A stretch of 64,000 bases of DNA from Anadara kagoshimensis (GCA_021292105.1 CM037864.1:6009143-6073142); one strand, 5' to 3'. Numbered from the stretch's first letter, positions 1-12,654 are shown. Translations and numbers: made by a program. The notes: generated by a model from the sequence alone, not told the origin.

Positions 1-937
1 TAATCCCCCTGCACGTGTAGGATTATTAACATCTAAGTAAATTTTAAACTAGAACTGTCTTTTGAGAGCAAAATACCCCCCAACCAACCGGACCAACTTA
101 GATTTGACCTTGTCTTTGGCTCTAAATGTGGTACGTGGCACATATAATCTCATGTTGGTATGTATTTTGTAACAAGTTTGATTAAAATCCATCTATAGAT
201 TTAAAACGTATTATGCGGACACGATCTAACACGGACAGGTGAACAGACTAATAGAATCTATTATGAGTATCCATGTAGGATAGGGAAATCTCACTCGAGG
301 CTTGTGTTTTTCTCCCATTTTGATGACAATTTTTGGCTTAAAAAAGAAGTTACATTGGCATCGACGCCATCTTTAAAAATCAAACTTTTTATTTAAAGTT
401 TTACATAAAAATAAATATGACCATCGGACATTATGCACCTGAATAAGGTTTATACAAAATGTATAAACTAGAAAACAAAGCTATTTATTCTAATCTCTCT
501 GAATAAACATTTGAAACGCATCTAAATTTTTGAGATGTCATTTTCCCGCAAGACAACGTCATGTCCCCACAGAATGACGTCATTTAATTGTCCTTTGATT
601 GTTACGTCACTGAAAATCACGTGATAAAAGACAACAAAACCACGTGATGAAAGACAGCTTTCCTACACTTGAAACTTCGATCTTTCATATTTAGAGAATT
701 CCAACGTTTCCGTCAACTTAGTTAGCTGGGGTATAAAATGACTTAGCGAGACAAAGAACGCGCTAGGAGGAAATGCATGGTACAAACATAGAAGGTTGTT
801 GACTTGTTCATGATTTAATAACAATATATTGTCTTTTAGAAGAATTTACCATCTTAAATATAAGTGTGAGTTTTGCTGATCAGGCAATTTGGTCGAGAAG
901 CCGTGAATATTAAAATTCTCCGACAGTTAGTTGCCAT
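1..937. other. Intergenic, no gene seen
   Basis: AT-rich sequence with no convincing coding exon, no long open frame and no clear repeat. It contains a run of TGACGTCA-like and CACGTG-like words around 550-660, which may be chance. Nothing further can be supported here. Confidence 0.5.
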
Positions 938-2198
938 CAAAATCGTAAAATTCCCATTTGTACCCATATCGTCTGGACACAGAGCCATTATGTTCTTAAT
1001 ACGATTCGATATATACATGGACTTGTAATTTTTATATTGAATAGATAAACATAGACTAGAGTTTCGCCGTCACCAAAATTACTATCATTAGACTTGTCAA
1101 AGTATCAAAAAGCCACATCAATATCAGAAACAAATTACTACCTTACATCATTTCTTGAAAAACGGTTCAAAACATTTGACCATTATCTATACCGCTGAAA
1201 ATCCTAGTTATATGGGAAACCAACCATTATGATACAGTTCAGTTATTGAGTTTTATAAGAGGTTTTATAAGAGGCATAAATGTAGTGGCCATTATTTCCA
1301 GAGTATTTAATTTTTTTGGTGTCTGCCATTACTAATTAGATATTTCCTGAAACTTAATAATGCGTTACATTGGGGTGAACTTTAATCTAGTGCTTCTGTA
1401 CTTAACATACCAAAAGACAATGAGAAAGTGCGACAGTAACAAAACCAAAACAAGTTTTAAATAACAATGTAAACTGATTATAAAAATCCCGATTTTGTTT
1501 TTACCAGACATATGGTATTCATTCTTTTGTATTAGGCGTTCTAAGAGTCTTTTAACTCATTTTACAACATCAAAATTATAATATTCCCATTTGTACCCAT
1601 TTCGTCTTGACACAGAGCTATTATGTTCTTTATACGATTCGATATATACTTGTAATTTTTATATTGATACATAAACATAGACTCGAGTTTCACCGTCACA
1701 AAAATTACAATCATTAGACTTGTCAAAGTATCAAAAAGTCACATCAATACCAAATACAAATTACAACCTACCTATTCTTGAAAAAGGGTTAAAACAGTTG
1801 GCCATTATCTATACTGCTTTAAATCCTGGTTAAGTGAGAAAACCAACCATTATGATACAGTTCAGTTATTGAGTTTTATAAGAGGTTTTATAAGAGGCAT
1901 ACATGTAGTGGTAATTATTTCCAGAGATATTTAATTTCTTGGTGTCTGCCATTACTAATTAGATATTTCCTGAAACTTAATAATGCGTTACTTTGCGTTG
2001 AAACATAATCTAGTGCTTCTGTACTTAACATGCCAAAAGACAATGAGAAAGTGCAACAGTAACAAAACCAAAACAAGTATTTTTTAAGAACAATATCAAC
2101 CAAATAAAAATATCTGACTTAAGATCTGCGCCAAACATATGGTATTCAGTTCTTTTTGCTAGGCCTTCAAAGAGTCTTTAAACTGATTTTACAACTAG
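938..2198. repeat. Two-copy direct tandem duplication, about 0.63 kb unit
   Basis: The block from about 938 to 1569 recurs at about 1570 to 2198, offset roughly 633 bases. Both copies run collinearly through the words TTCCCATTTGTACCCAT, ACGATTCGATATATAC, ATTAGACTTGTCAAAGTATC, AACCAACCATTATGATACAG and TTTTATAAGAGG. They differ by scattered substitutions and small indels, so this is an old tandem duplication rather than an assembly echo. Neither copy carries a credible coding frame. Confidence 0.85.
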
Positions 2199-2466
2199 AA
2201 GTCTAAAATATGAGCATTTTGAAATCAGTAATCTCAATATCGGTGTTATGTTCACGGTTGTATTGGTTATTGTCAAACTGTTTTCTTATTTTTCAGAATG
2301 TTACTTATTTTATTTTTATTTAGAAAATTGAACAAATTCTTTCGAATCGGATCTTAAGTCAACCCTGGCTCATACAGCCAATTACATCTATTGTAGTCGG
2401 TCCAAACATTTTTTTCATAACAAAGGGAAATCACACATACGTATATTGCTGTGGAGTGGTATCTTA

Positions 2467-2990
2467 CACATGCCAAAGCATTCCAATTGTAATACATACC
2501 AAAAAATCCCAAAATGCAGTACATGCTAAAGCTTTCAAAATACAATATATGATAAAGCATATACCGCAGCATTCCGATAGCAATATATGTCGAAGCATTT
2601 CAAATGCAATACATGACAAAGCATTCCGAAAACAATACATCCCAAAGCATTCCGAATGCAATATATGCCGAAGTATTTCGAATGCAATATATGGCAGAGC
2701 ATTCCGAAAACAATGTATCCCAAAGCATTCCGAATGCATTATATGCCAAAGCTTTTCGAATGCAATATATGACAAAGCATTCCGAAAACAATATATGCCA
2801 ACGCATTCCAAATGCAAAATATGCCAAAGCATTTCGAATGCAATATATGAAAAAGCATTCCGAAAACAATATATGCCAACGCATTCCAAATGCAATATAT
2901 GCCAAAGCATTTCGAATGCAATATATGAAAAAGCATTCCGAAAACAATATATGCCAACGCATTCCAAATGCAATATATGCCAAAATATTC
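2467..2990. repeat. 26-bp satellite-like tandem array with 78-bp higher-order unit
   Basis: About 20 copies of a 26-base monomer of the form ATGCCAAAGCATTCCGAATG plus CAATAT are arranged head to tail. Three monomer variants alternate towards the right end and give a 78-base trimer, with near-identical trimers at about 2790-2970. Many monomers carry the palindrome GCATTCCGAATGC. Because monomers lack stop codons, several frames on both strands stay open for 130-200 codons. Those frames are a by-product of the repeat and not genes. Confidence 0.9.
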
Positions 2991-3000
2991 CAATATTCTA

Positions 3001-5903
3001 TTTCAAAATAATTCGATTACTCTTAATCTCCACACATTCCATCAACAGAAAATAATTAAGAAAGATAAATTAACAAACATGCAGTATCACATTTTTCACA
3101 AAGTTTTATTCCTAATGGTAATAGCATACCAGTATAATTTTAAAATACATTATCTGAAAACGAACATTTGGATTGATTAAATAGTTTTCGTCGTTAAAAT
3201 TAAAAATTTGAAGATTCTAGCCTGATAGTTTTATGTGACAAGAGTGATTAGTCATGGTAACCAATATGGAAAATATCGATGAAGTGCAAATACGCATAAC
3301 GCCATAAAATATTAACGCCATTATGGATTTTTTAAAAAAAAATTTCTATTTTAAAAACGAATTCCTTGATTTAAAGTCAATATGCGGGGATACTAAGAAA
3401 TGATTTAAGAATTTTGCTTCAAATATAGATTAGCGAAAAATAATGAATTATGCTACTGCACATGAATGATTGATTTAAAAGCAGACCAAAGAATAAAAAC
3501 AGCAAACTTGTTGAAATTCCAAAGAAAACAGGATAAAAAACTAGGACCTTAAATAAATGATGTAAAACCAACCCCCAATAGGATTTACAATGATGTTTGC
3601 CCTCCCACTAGTTCTACTTCCGCTTTTCTGCAATGATAAATGTATTAATGCCATATCGTATTGCACTGTTTAATGATTAATTCGTTAAGAAGGAGATTTT
3701 GTATGGAATTATCCACGTTTCCGTGACAGATGCGGTATTTGCTGTCAGTCTGTTTGATATTACCGCTGTGTTTTAATCCTGAACTATTCATGATGTTCTA
3801 ATTCATCAGGAAATGCTCTTTGCTATTATATAACTTTGATTTATTGGTAGAACGACCCAGATTTGTAAAATACCCAAACATATTGATAACATGCCAATTC
3901 TCGATTGCATGGTTCCGACTGGATTCTTGATGCTTGAGGTTACTTTTGTGTTACTTAACGTTTATTCCTTAGTTTTATTTCCTACGTTGATTGATTGATT
4001 GATTTATTGATTGAGTAATTGATTTACACTGCAGTGCTAGGGGCGTCTAATCACTTGTGTTCAAGGGCAAAATCTTCATATTCATATAAGATTCATTAGA
4101 TGAACTTCTCCGATAAAACCAGACATGAAAAAGTTTTAGACCAACATATATTTCAGTGACACATTCTGCTGATTATATAAGTTCATTTTGCAGATCATTT
4201 CCCTTCTCTTTCATTTCGACTTTCTCTTATACTTTCTTATATTGCCGTCCTTTATAGTGATATTGTCTTGGTGATAGTAATCAGAACGAAATGAATTGAT
4301 ATCTATTGCTAAATACTGTCATTTATACGTTTGACTATTCTGGTGTGGTTAAAATGACATTTATATTGAAATAGATTAATTGTGTTGTGGTTTCCAAACT
4401 TTGATTTCTCAGATTTTGAGAGAATTCAACGGAAGGTATTTTTTTTAGATAATGGTATATATCTTGAGGTTATGTAATTTATTTGAAGCGTTAAAAGTTT
4501 TGTTGATTTAATGAAATATGGTTCAATCAGACATTTTGGCTGTGAATATTACCAATTTCAGATACAATACATATATTTTATGTTCAAATTTTCGGGATTT
4601 TAGCATATCCTTAAAAGGTAGGGTTGTTATTTTTTGTTGTTGTGTCCTTTACATGATTGTTAGAAGTTGTTCGTGACTTTGGACGTAAGCGTTACATTAC
4701 ACGGATCTAATTCAGTAACTGAGTGCTATGAAGCCATTCAATAACATTTAGCAGTGTGGCACAATATTGTATTAGTGCTTTTTAAAACAAATTTGCACTT
4801 AAACAGTTGCAAATGATTTCAATTTATCCAGAATAATCATTGAGATTTTAAGGAAGATTTATAGAATTTCAATTCCATTACGCTGTTACCATGGCAATAA
4901 CTGTCAAAGCAACAGAGTTATTTACCACATGGAAACACGCAATCTTCAGAAAAAGCAGGATCTTCACACTCTGTACATCTGTAAACATGTGTTTAGCATA
5001 CAAAATACTGTTTAATTACAATGTTAGAAGAATTTTTTATTCTTTGGTTTTTAAATCTTAAAATAATTTAACTAGATGCAGTATTAATACATTTTGTATC
5101 TGAATTTACGATGATGTCATTAAATACGTTCCCTGTTTAAACAACATTGTCTTTGTATTCATAAATTTTTGTCTTCCAATTTATTATTTATTTAACTTTT
5201 AACCTTCAATCACATTCATATAGTGTTTTACTTTTGTTGTCTTTTTTATATTTAACTTCTGCTTCCGATTACCCCTGAGCTCGAGGGTTCTAAACATTTC
5301 GACAGAAAAACATTGGTGTCATAAACCCTAAGTAAGCACCAGCAAAACGGGATCATAATTATCCGCGTGTACGGATTCGAGCACCACATGAAGTTGTTTA
5401 CAGGTTAGGTTTTGAGATATAACTGAAATTGTGACCTGTCCAGAAAAAGCTGATATTTTTTTAGTGTGACGTCAAGCAATATATGTACCGATAACCAAGA
5501 ACAATTTTGATGATTAGCTCAATATTTTGTCTTCAAATAAACTACTTGTCTTCTCATCAGAAGGCGTATCTGTACAGATTTCGTGATTTATTTGCTGAAA
5601 AAAAGATAAATAAATGGCAGTAGATTTAGAGGGTTTCAATCTGACAAATTACAATATCCTTATATTGAAATATATTCCAAAATAAACTACAGATTTGTGT
5701 CACATTGATGCATATTACTCACGGTTGTATACATGGGATATATTTACATTACTTGAATTAGTACTGTGATATATGAGGGGGAGGGATGCTTTAAGTTTAT
5801 ATTTTGCAACAAACGCAACCATGAACATGACAAGATACAAGCAAATGATAAAAAAGCCAAAGCAACTAAGACACCGTGCAAGTAATCAAAATCAAACATA
5901 CTA
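3001..5903. other. Intergenic, no gene seen
   Basis: No long open frame, splice-flanked coding segment or RNA gene could be recognised. There are short ATTG and TGAT runs near 3990-4020. The only point of note is an X-box-like palindrome at 4885-4898, listed separately. Confidence 0.5.
4885..4898. promoter_or_regulatory. X-box-like motif (RFX type)
   Basis: GTTACCATGGCAAT fits the RFX X-box consensus GTNRCC-N(0-3)-RGYAAC except for its last base. It is not next to any gene recognised in this window, so it may be a chance match or serve a gene outside it. Confidence 0.2.
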
Positions 5904-6047
5904 AAGAATTGACTTCCTTTTTATTCAGGGACATCAAGTAATGACCCAGATTTTCAAACTAGCAAATCGCAGTTCATTTAAGATTTGCTAGTTTCAAAAT
6001 CTGGGTCATCACTTGATGTCCCGGAATAGAAAAAAAAGTCAATTCTT
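5904..6047. mobile_element. Fold-back (hairpin) element, MITE-like
   Basis: A left arm from about 5904 to 5968 (AAGAATTGACTTCC through ACTAGCAAATC) is mirrored by a right arm from about 5982 to 6047 (GATTTGCTAGT through GTCAATTCTT), with a spacer of roughly 13 bases. The arms are about 65 bases each with few mismatches, so the whole 144 bases could fold on itself. There is no coding capacity. It is probably a non-autonomous DNA transposon or an inverted duplication. Confidence 0.8.
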
Positions 6048-6444
6048 ATATTTACAATATTTTTTCTAGTACTCTTTTTACAATCTTCTCGATTGCATCA
6101 TACAATTAAAAAAAAATCAAGATAATTCCCGCCAACCCATTGATGATATGACGTAATAGGCGGCTTAAAAAATAGTACGCTGAAAACAAAAGAACATTTC
6201 ATAAAATTTTATTCGAATTGACAAACAAAGTTACAAATTCATATTGATTGTCAAATTAAAACTGTTGAATTTGTTAAAAATCCCGATTGTATATAGATGA
6301 CAGGTTATTCGAAACACAATGCGCGATGTTTTGTTGGACTGCGTAGTGCACAGGTGTATTAATACGCACAATGTATGTGAAAAAGCGTGGGTCATTGCCG
6401 AATGTCCAAAATTTTCTACAATGAGTTCATCATAGGCATTCAAT

Positions 6445-6785
6445 AGGTATTGTAAATATTTATCCATGTCCGAATTACAATCCAGAAGCAAGGGTAAAAA
6501 CTTTGGAAATGATGAAACAGCCATTAAGACAAGAAAACAGAAAACATATTAAAACACATTCGACTTTAAACGAAATAAATGTCAAGTGGTATGGTTATAG
6601 TACTATAAAAGGGACCCAACCACCACCAAGTACTAAAAACCAGTGGCCCACTATTAAATTGAACCTTTTTCCACGATGCTTACATGTACATACATCATGG
6701 ATATATAAGGGGCACCTGCTTATAAAGGCCACTTTTACTGGTTCTCTTGGGTGGCCTTTATAGACAGGTTTGACTGTATACGTCA
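6445..6785. repeat. Fragments of two dispersed repeat families
   Basis: At about 6455-6510 there is a copy of the CCATGTCC-x-AATCACAATCC family seen many times in the window. At about 6595-6780 there is a copy of a second family containing CCACTTTTACTGGTTC and ending ACAGGTTTGACTGTA. Relatives of the second family occur at about 8640-8700, 17030-17340 and 35945-36130. No gene is implied. Confidence 0.65.
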
Positions 6786-7307
6786 TTAATAAAAGCCCAA
6801 TAAAAGATTATAAAACAAAGTTCATCAGGTGTTTTGATGTTTTGAACTTGAAGACACTGATAACAAATTTTATAATCATATCATGCTTACATATGTATTG
6901 TAAATGTTTATCTATGTTCAGAGGTTCAAACCTTTTCTTCCTATCAATAAACATATACGGCCTTAAGGACCCCAAAGACAAGTTGCTTTTGACGTAAGAA
7001 CGGTAAAACGTCTTGTATTTTCCACGAACCTTTCTAATAGAAGCACTTAAATGTGAATTAATTACCCATATGTATTTATATATGTTTAAACGCTAAAATA
7101 TAATATTATAAACATAATGCTTTTATCTACTTCAGATAAAACATATAATTGTAGTTTTGTATTGATAATATAAAACTATTTTCAACGTGCTATGTTAAAC
7201 CAAGTCCTTTTTTCAGAATCATTGATAACATAGATTTTCCTGTAAATTTTTGGCACTGCATCGAATAAATCTTTTGACTCTCAGTATTGAGGTAAGAGAG
7301 TTTGTTT

Positions 7308-7484
7308 ACGAAAGCTTATCATTCCACTTTGTAATTTTTTTTAAATCGTAGGTACATTTTTTTAATCTTACGAACTGAAAAATCGTACAAACGAATTCGA
7401 ATTTCAAAATCGTACATACTAATAAAAATCGTACCTACGATTTGAGAAAAATCAGATTACAAAGTGGCATGAACAAGCTTTCGT
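7308..7484. mobile_element. Fold-back element, MITE-like
   Basis: The ends are ACGAAAGCTT (7308) and AAGCTTTCGT (7484). Further inside, CACTTTGTAAT pairs with ATTACAAAGTG, and AAATCGTAGGTAC pairs with GTACCTACGATTT. The core repeats the word AATCGTAC. It is about 177 bases with no coding frame. Confidence 0.75.
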
Positions 7485-7928
7485 GTTGATGTCATTACAT
7501 AAGCTTAGAATAGTTTTTAAAAGCCACCTTTTAAATGTTTTAATCTTGCCAGCAATTTATTATACCCTTAAAACATTTAAGAGCTGTTATTTTAATTTTA
7601 TTTTGCCTTTTAAATTACGGCTTGGAAAGCATTGCTAGGGGTGTCTAGTCACACTTGGTGCCATATTGAAAACTTCATTATGACTGATAAGATAATTACG
7701 TAATATACAGATCACAATAATTGAGCAAACTTTCGCAATATATTTTTGAAACTATTGAAAATATTTTTGAAAATGTGAAAACAGATTTTCGAAGCTTACG
7801 GAATCATCTCAAAGATAACATCTTAAAACCTTTGGATATCAGGATTTCAAATTTACCAGATTAAGTTAAGAAGGGATAAAAAAAATAGGACCAGGCCTTA
7901 ATATACCAAACAATAAACCAGTGCAACA

Positions 7929-7930
7929 TT

Positions 7931-7985
<55 letters not shown>

Positions 7986-8003
7986 TGTTTATTTATTTAT
8001 TAT
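7929..8003. repeat. (ATTT)n microsatellite
   Basis: About 18 nearly perfect tetranucleotide units with one TGTTT interruption near 7986. Confidence 0.95.
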
Positions 8004-9090
8004 TACCATAAAGAGAAAAACATACAGCAACGCTTTCACCAAAAAGGTTAAGACGCATGTTCGTTCCGAGTCTCAATGTAATTATTGATGGTAAGAATAG
8101 ATCGTTATGTTTGTTAGACAAAAGCATACACAATGATGACAATCCCGGCAAGACGGAAATAGCACCGGAAAGTAATTTCCGCTCGGTACACCACAATAAA
8201 TTAGGGCTAACACGACCAACAAACAACTTATTTAAAGAATATTTATAGCTTTATGATTTGTGAGTGTCTTATAAATTGTTAGAGTGAAAATGTCAGTTTA
8301 AGATTGTATTCCTTTTAATACAAATGGTTAAGTAAAAAGGGACTTTGTCAATTTTAATTTCAAACGACATTTGTTCATAGCGGAAACAATTAAATTATGT
8401 TTATATAATGTACACACTTAGGAATATATTGGACGTAAAATGGTCCTGTTTGTCCAATCCGAAATTAATTATATGGATTTTTTTCTTTTTCTTTCAAATA
8501 AATTTGCTAGGCTGTTTTAACGTACAATGATAGGGAGTGCCTAGTTGCTTACTATGAAAAATATTGGAAGATTTTTTTTAAGTAATCGTGTTCTGGAATT
8601 GCATCCCAATTGTTCTTCATTCATAATATTTGAATCTGTATATAAAAGCCACCTGGCCATAAAGGCCTGGTTCTCATAGATGGCCTTTATAGACAGTTTG
8701 GCGTCTTGTTTGACGCACAATTGGAATACACAGAATGATAATAACAATCTACGTGACTTGATTTACTTGCAAAATTCTGATATTTCTAGAATATACTTAC
8801 AATATGAGTCTACATACAATAATTACGAGCATGGGGTTGTATGATGTGACATGGTTCATTTCATTTTACATTAAGACATTGATGTACCAATGAGATGCGG
8901 CTCATTTCATCTATTGATGGTTTGATGAGGCGAGAATTAAGATATGATATCAATCATTGAATTTGTCTGAAAATTTGTAAACCTGTTTACTCCGTAGGAA
9001 AAAAAATATTACTTCTATTTTAAACATAACGTTTCACTCGAATGTGCCCATATATAACAAACTATTTAATGTTGAGACAATGTATCACAT
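8004..9090. other. Intergenic with a short dispersed repeat
   Basis: No coding exon was recognised. At about 8640-8705 there is a partial copy of the repeat family that contains AAAGCCACCTGGC and TGGCCTTTATAGACAG. The rest is anonymous AT-rich sequence. Confidence 0.45.
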
Positions 9091-9097
9091 CAAGAAC

Positions 9098-9545
9098 AAA
9101 CATACCAATCCATGTCTGAATCACAATCCCAAAGCAAAGTAAAAACAAACATAACAATCCATGTCCAAATCACAATCCCAAAGCAAAGTAAAAACAAACA
9201 TACCAATCCATGTCCAAATCACAATCCCAAAGCAAAGTAAAACAAACATACCAATCCATGTCCAAATCACAATCCCAAAGCAAAGTAAAATTCAACATAC
9301 CAATCCATGTCCAAATCACAATCCCAAAGCAAAGTAAAACAAACATACCAATCCATGTCCAAATCACAATCCCAAAGCAAAGTAAAAACAAACATACCAA
9401 TCCATGTCCAAATCACAATCCCAAAGCAAAGTAAAATTAAACATACCAATCCATGTCCAAATCACAATCCCAAAGCAAAGTAAAACAAACATACCAATCC
9501 ATGTCCAAATCACAATCCTAAAGCAAAGTAAAAACAAACAGAAGT
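9098..9545. repeat. 48-bp minisatellite derived from a dispersed repeat
   Basis: About nine tandem copies of a 48-49 base unit containing CATACCAATCCATGTCCAAA, then TCACAATCCCAAAGCAAAGT. The unit is the same as one end of the dispersed family found singly near 6455, 15980, 26420, 48755, 58030, 59660 and 63170. The array is followed at about 9580-9640 by the next segment of that family (the GAAACTTCTACCAGGGAAGT region), so it appears to have expanded inside one family member. Confidence 0.9.
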
Positions 9546-9659
9546 TACAATCCTAAAGCAAAGTAAAACTATTGACATTGGCAAAATTACGTAAAACACT
9601 GAAACTTCTACCAGGGAAGTGAGGTCGGGTGCTCAGCTCATACATAAGTGTTTGTCTTG

Positions 9660-10299
9660 CTCATTTCTTTTGTACGGCATAAAAAGAGGAGGGGTGGGGA
9701 GGTGGGGGTCATAGTTGAGAGGTCTAAAAATATTAGATCACAGCGTCTTTAGCCGCCTTGGTTCGTTCCCATTCAAGCAGATCCTAGTGCGAGAAATTTT
9801 GTCAGTGCGCTTTCCAAACATCGTAAAATTTCCTCAACCATTCCAAACTAACCGGTGAGAGACTTTGTTCGGAAAGGTAAACACCTTGACGCCATGCTAC
9901 TCATTTAAAACCTTACTCTTTTATAGGTTTATTAAGAAACATTGCGATTTTTCAGAGCGTTGCTTTAAAACATGCGCTTAATGTATTAATATGATTTTGC
10001 CTTGTCTTCATAAACACAACGAAAAATGCGTGCTCAGTAACTACTTGTTTTATGATATATAGGATGATTTGGAGGTCTCCAGAAGTACATAGACCACGAC
10101 ACTGGATGTATATTTCCAATTACATCCAATACACAGTTAGGAGATTTATAATCAGTGGTCTCTATATGTGTTAAACCTGTTATTCAATATTTATATTATT
10201 TTCCTTGTTCCTAGTAATATTGTCTTATAACAAATGCTGATGTCAGCTTCATATCACTTTAATTCATTGGCAATAATGTTTTAACGTGTCTGAACGTGC

Positions 10300-10301
<2 letters not shown>
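9660..10301. other. Intergenic, no gene seen
   Basis: No exon, RNA gene or structured repeat was recognised. There is a G-rich run (GAGGGGTGGGGAGGTGGGGG) near 9690-9710. The short segment at about 9760-9900 (GTTCGTTCCCATTCAAGCAG to CTTGACGCCATG) resembles degraded SINE sequence. Confidence 0.4.

Positions 10302-10347
<46 letters not shown>
10302..10347. repeat. (CA)n microsatellite
   Basis: An uninterrupted CA dinucleotide run of about 22 units. Confidence 0.97.
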
Positions 10348-10351
<4 letters not shown>

Positions 10352-10851
10352 TGCTGCTACGTAAAAATCCTATTATTTATAATAATATTAACATCTTGGT
10401 TTTCAATCATTTTCAGTTTTCAGTTTGTGTCGAATTTATTTATTTATTGATTTATTTTATTAGAATCTTAAGAAAAGTTATAAGGTATAAAATATTAAAA
10501 GTTTTGGAGATTCGGTATAATATAACAAATCGACGGCCAAATGGCAGTTTATGGACCGGACAGTCAGCGAAAAAATTATATGTGGACCGAAGGGAGGCTA
10601 ATTTGTTAAGTATTGAGTGTTCATTAAAGCTTAGCTAAAAACATTAAGGCTAATTTTAATTTGCAGGTATATTTTCAACGCCAAAGTTATATCATATCTG
10701 GGATTTCCAATATATATTTATTTAACCACACCGGTCCATGCTTTGTCCAGTTTGAACTGAAGCCTTTGACATTCCTTTGTGTTATAATACATGTATATAA
10801 ATAACGTTTAACAAGACAATTTAAAACTTCAAATCTCATATGTAATACAGG

Positions 10852-11079
10852 TAAAGGCAAGCCAAATTGACCTGTCCGCTTGACTTTTTATTACCCAATG
10901 CATTTGTAGTGTTAGTGTTGACAGGTAATACATGCACAATACACCTGTTCTTTCCTTGTATTAAGTGTTTCCCATAACAGAAGAAATAAATACTTGTGGT
11001 TCCAATAGATAAATGCTATGGTCCATTATAAATATTTAAATTAAAGGTCAAGCGGACAGGTCAATGTTGCTTGCCTTTA
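10852..11079. mobile_element. MITE with long terminal inverted repeats
   Basis: The left end reads AAAGGCAAGC then TTGACCTGTCCGCTTGAC. The right end is the mirror image: GTCAAGCGGACAGGTCAA, then GCTTGCCTTTA. The arms are about 37 bases around a 228-base element, with TA at both borders, as in Tc1/mariner-type MITEs. There is no coding capacity. Confidence 0.85.
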
Positions 11080-11253
11080 TACCCCTATATACATACTTCA
11101 TTGTATAATCTGTTCAGGTTTATACATGTTATTTACGTTATTTAAAATGCGCCATTTTGATATGCCACAAATAATCTATCAGAGAGAAAAGTTGAAATTA
11201 CTTAAAAAATTTAACAAACAGCTGAATAGAGAGATACACATCACAGGTAAGAA

Positions 11254-11254
11254 G

Positions 11255-11325
<71 letters not shown>
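11254..11325. repeat. (CA)n(GA)n compound microsatellite
   Basis: A CA run with one CATA interruption passes directly into a GA run. Confidence 0.96.
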
Positions 11326-11329
<4 letters not shown>

Positions 11330-11565
11330 TTGATATACAAATTTAATAGTAAATGGCTTGATACATATTATAACCTTTCCTAAAAAAAGATGTTTATGTC
11401 CATGCTATTCCTGGTTTCATTCATAATACCGAATGAATACACTCAAATATACTATTATTACTTCTATTTACAATCACAAAAGTTTTGCAAGCATGGCAGA
11501 AATGACTATGGGCACCGGTAAGCAGGGCAATATACGCATGCCAATGTCTAAAATGTAAGCGCAGG

Positions 11566-11905
11566 AGTGAGTGAGTAATGGTGTTTAACGTCCCAGTCAA
11601 GAATATTTCACTTATATCGAGACGTCGCCAGCTGTAGGCGAAGGTGCAGAACTTTTGCTTGTGCGTTGCGCTGATGGCATTATACAGCAGGGTTCTTTAT
11701 CGTGCCAAGCCTACCAAGACACGGGACCTCGTTTATTTTAAGTTCCCATCCGAAAGAACCGTTACATTCATTTCGTGATGCCGAGTGCTTGGCAAAAGAA
11801 CCGTCACTATCCACTTTTAAGTCTTGGGTTAGACCCGATCGGGTTCGAACCCACGACCTCCCACTTACGGGGCGAGCACTCTACCAACTGAGCTACCGCA
11901 GTGGT
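11566..11905 (-). mobile_element. tRNA-derived SINE, full length
   Basis: Read on the minus strand, the head at 11905 has a tRNA-like A box, TAGCTCAGTTGG (11895-11884), and a B box, GGTTCGAACCC (11851-11841). These are spaced as in a real tRNA and form an internal RNA polymerase III promoter. The body contains GAGGTCCCGTGTCTTGG and the tail reads GATATAAGTGAAATATTC, then TTGACTGGGACGTTAAACAC, ending in (TCAC)n. Related heads or tails recur at about 20.9, 45.98, 50.85 and 52.5 kb. It is a retroposon and not a functional tRNA. Confidence 0.85.
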
Positions 11906-12299
11906 AGTAAGCGCAGGAATAATGAGAGGATGTAAAATACTATTGGTGATAGTCAAGATCATATATTTGAGTATTTTATCATACAATTATAACAAGAGCT
12001 GTCAGAATACCAGCAAAATAAGTCTGTCTGCACATTTAGTCAGTAAAGTTATAAAAATTTAACCAAAAAAGTAATCAAAATCTCAAGAATGGATGGTGAC
12101 AATTTCAATTTGCTCACGACATTGGTCCTCAAGGGGCTGAAAAAATGTGTGAGCTTTCAGACGCATTTTAACGTTTCCAGTCAGAATACTGTAACTGATT
12201 TTGTTTTCATGAGCACTTTATTTTTTGTACAACGAAGCAGGCTACTTGCAAATAAATTGTTGACCCAGGCTTGAATGCTGACCAATCAAACAACGCATG

Positions 12300-12654
12300 A
12301 CGTAATAGGACGTCATCTGAATGGTTACATTTACGTAATCAGAAATCATTACCTACACCTTACCAATGATCGATTGATTGGAAGCAAAAACTATAGGGTT
12401 TATGTAAAGAATGTCAATTTCAATTAGATTGCCACATGCTTATAAATAATGCTCAAATTTTGTTACACACTAACGTTTTCACAGTTGATATAATAAAGAA
12501 CATAATGAAATATTCTACCTCGATGAATCGCATGCCATGGACACGAGAGTATTTCGACAAGCTAATGACGTCATTTTTTTTTTCAAGCCATGTAATACTA
12601 ATCAGAATTCTCGTAATACCTGGTGAACTGATGAATCTTAATCTTATGTTTCAG
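12300..12654 (+). other. Upstream region of the TRIM-like gene
   Basis: The open frame of the TRIM-like gene extends upstream to 12436, but this 74-codon extension shows no domain and includes runs such as FFFSS. A splice acceptor, TATGTTTCAG, ends at 12654, three bases before the preferred start codon. The extension is therefore read as intron and the 5' UTR exon lies further upstream, unidentified. Confidence 0.55.

Noticed and set aside
2456..3055. Overlapping open frames of up to 199 codons on both strands
   Set aside because: They lie entirely in a 26-bp tandem array and are open in several frames at once, so they reflect repeat structure and not a gene.
9098..9545. Possible CRISPR-like array of regular repeats
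   Set aside because: Units are contiguous with no unique spacers, the sequence is part of a dispersed repeat, and the genome is an animal's.
11841..11905. Functional tRNA gene
   Set aside because: A and B boxes are present, but the sequence continues into a SINE body and tail, and the acceptor stem does not close. It is read as a SINE head.
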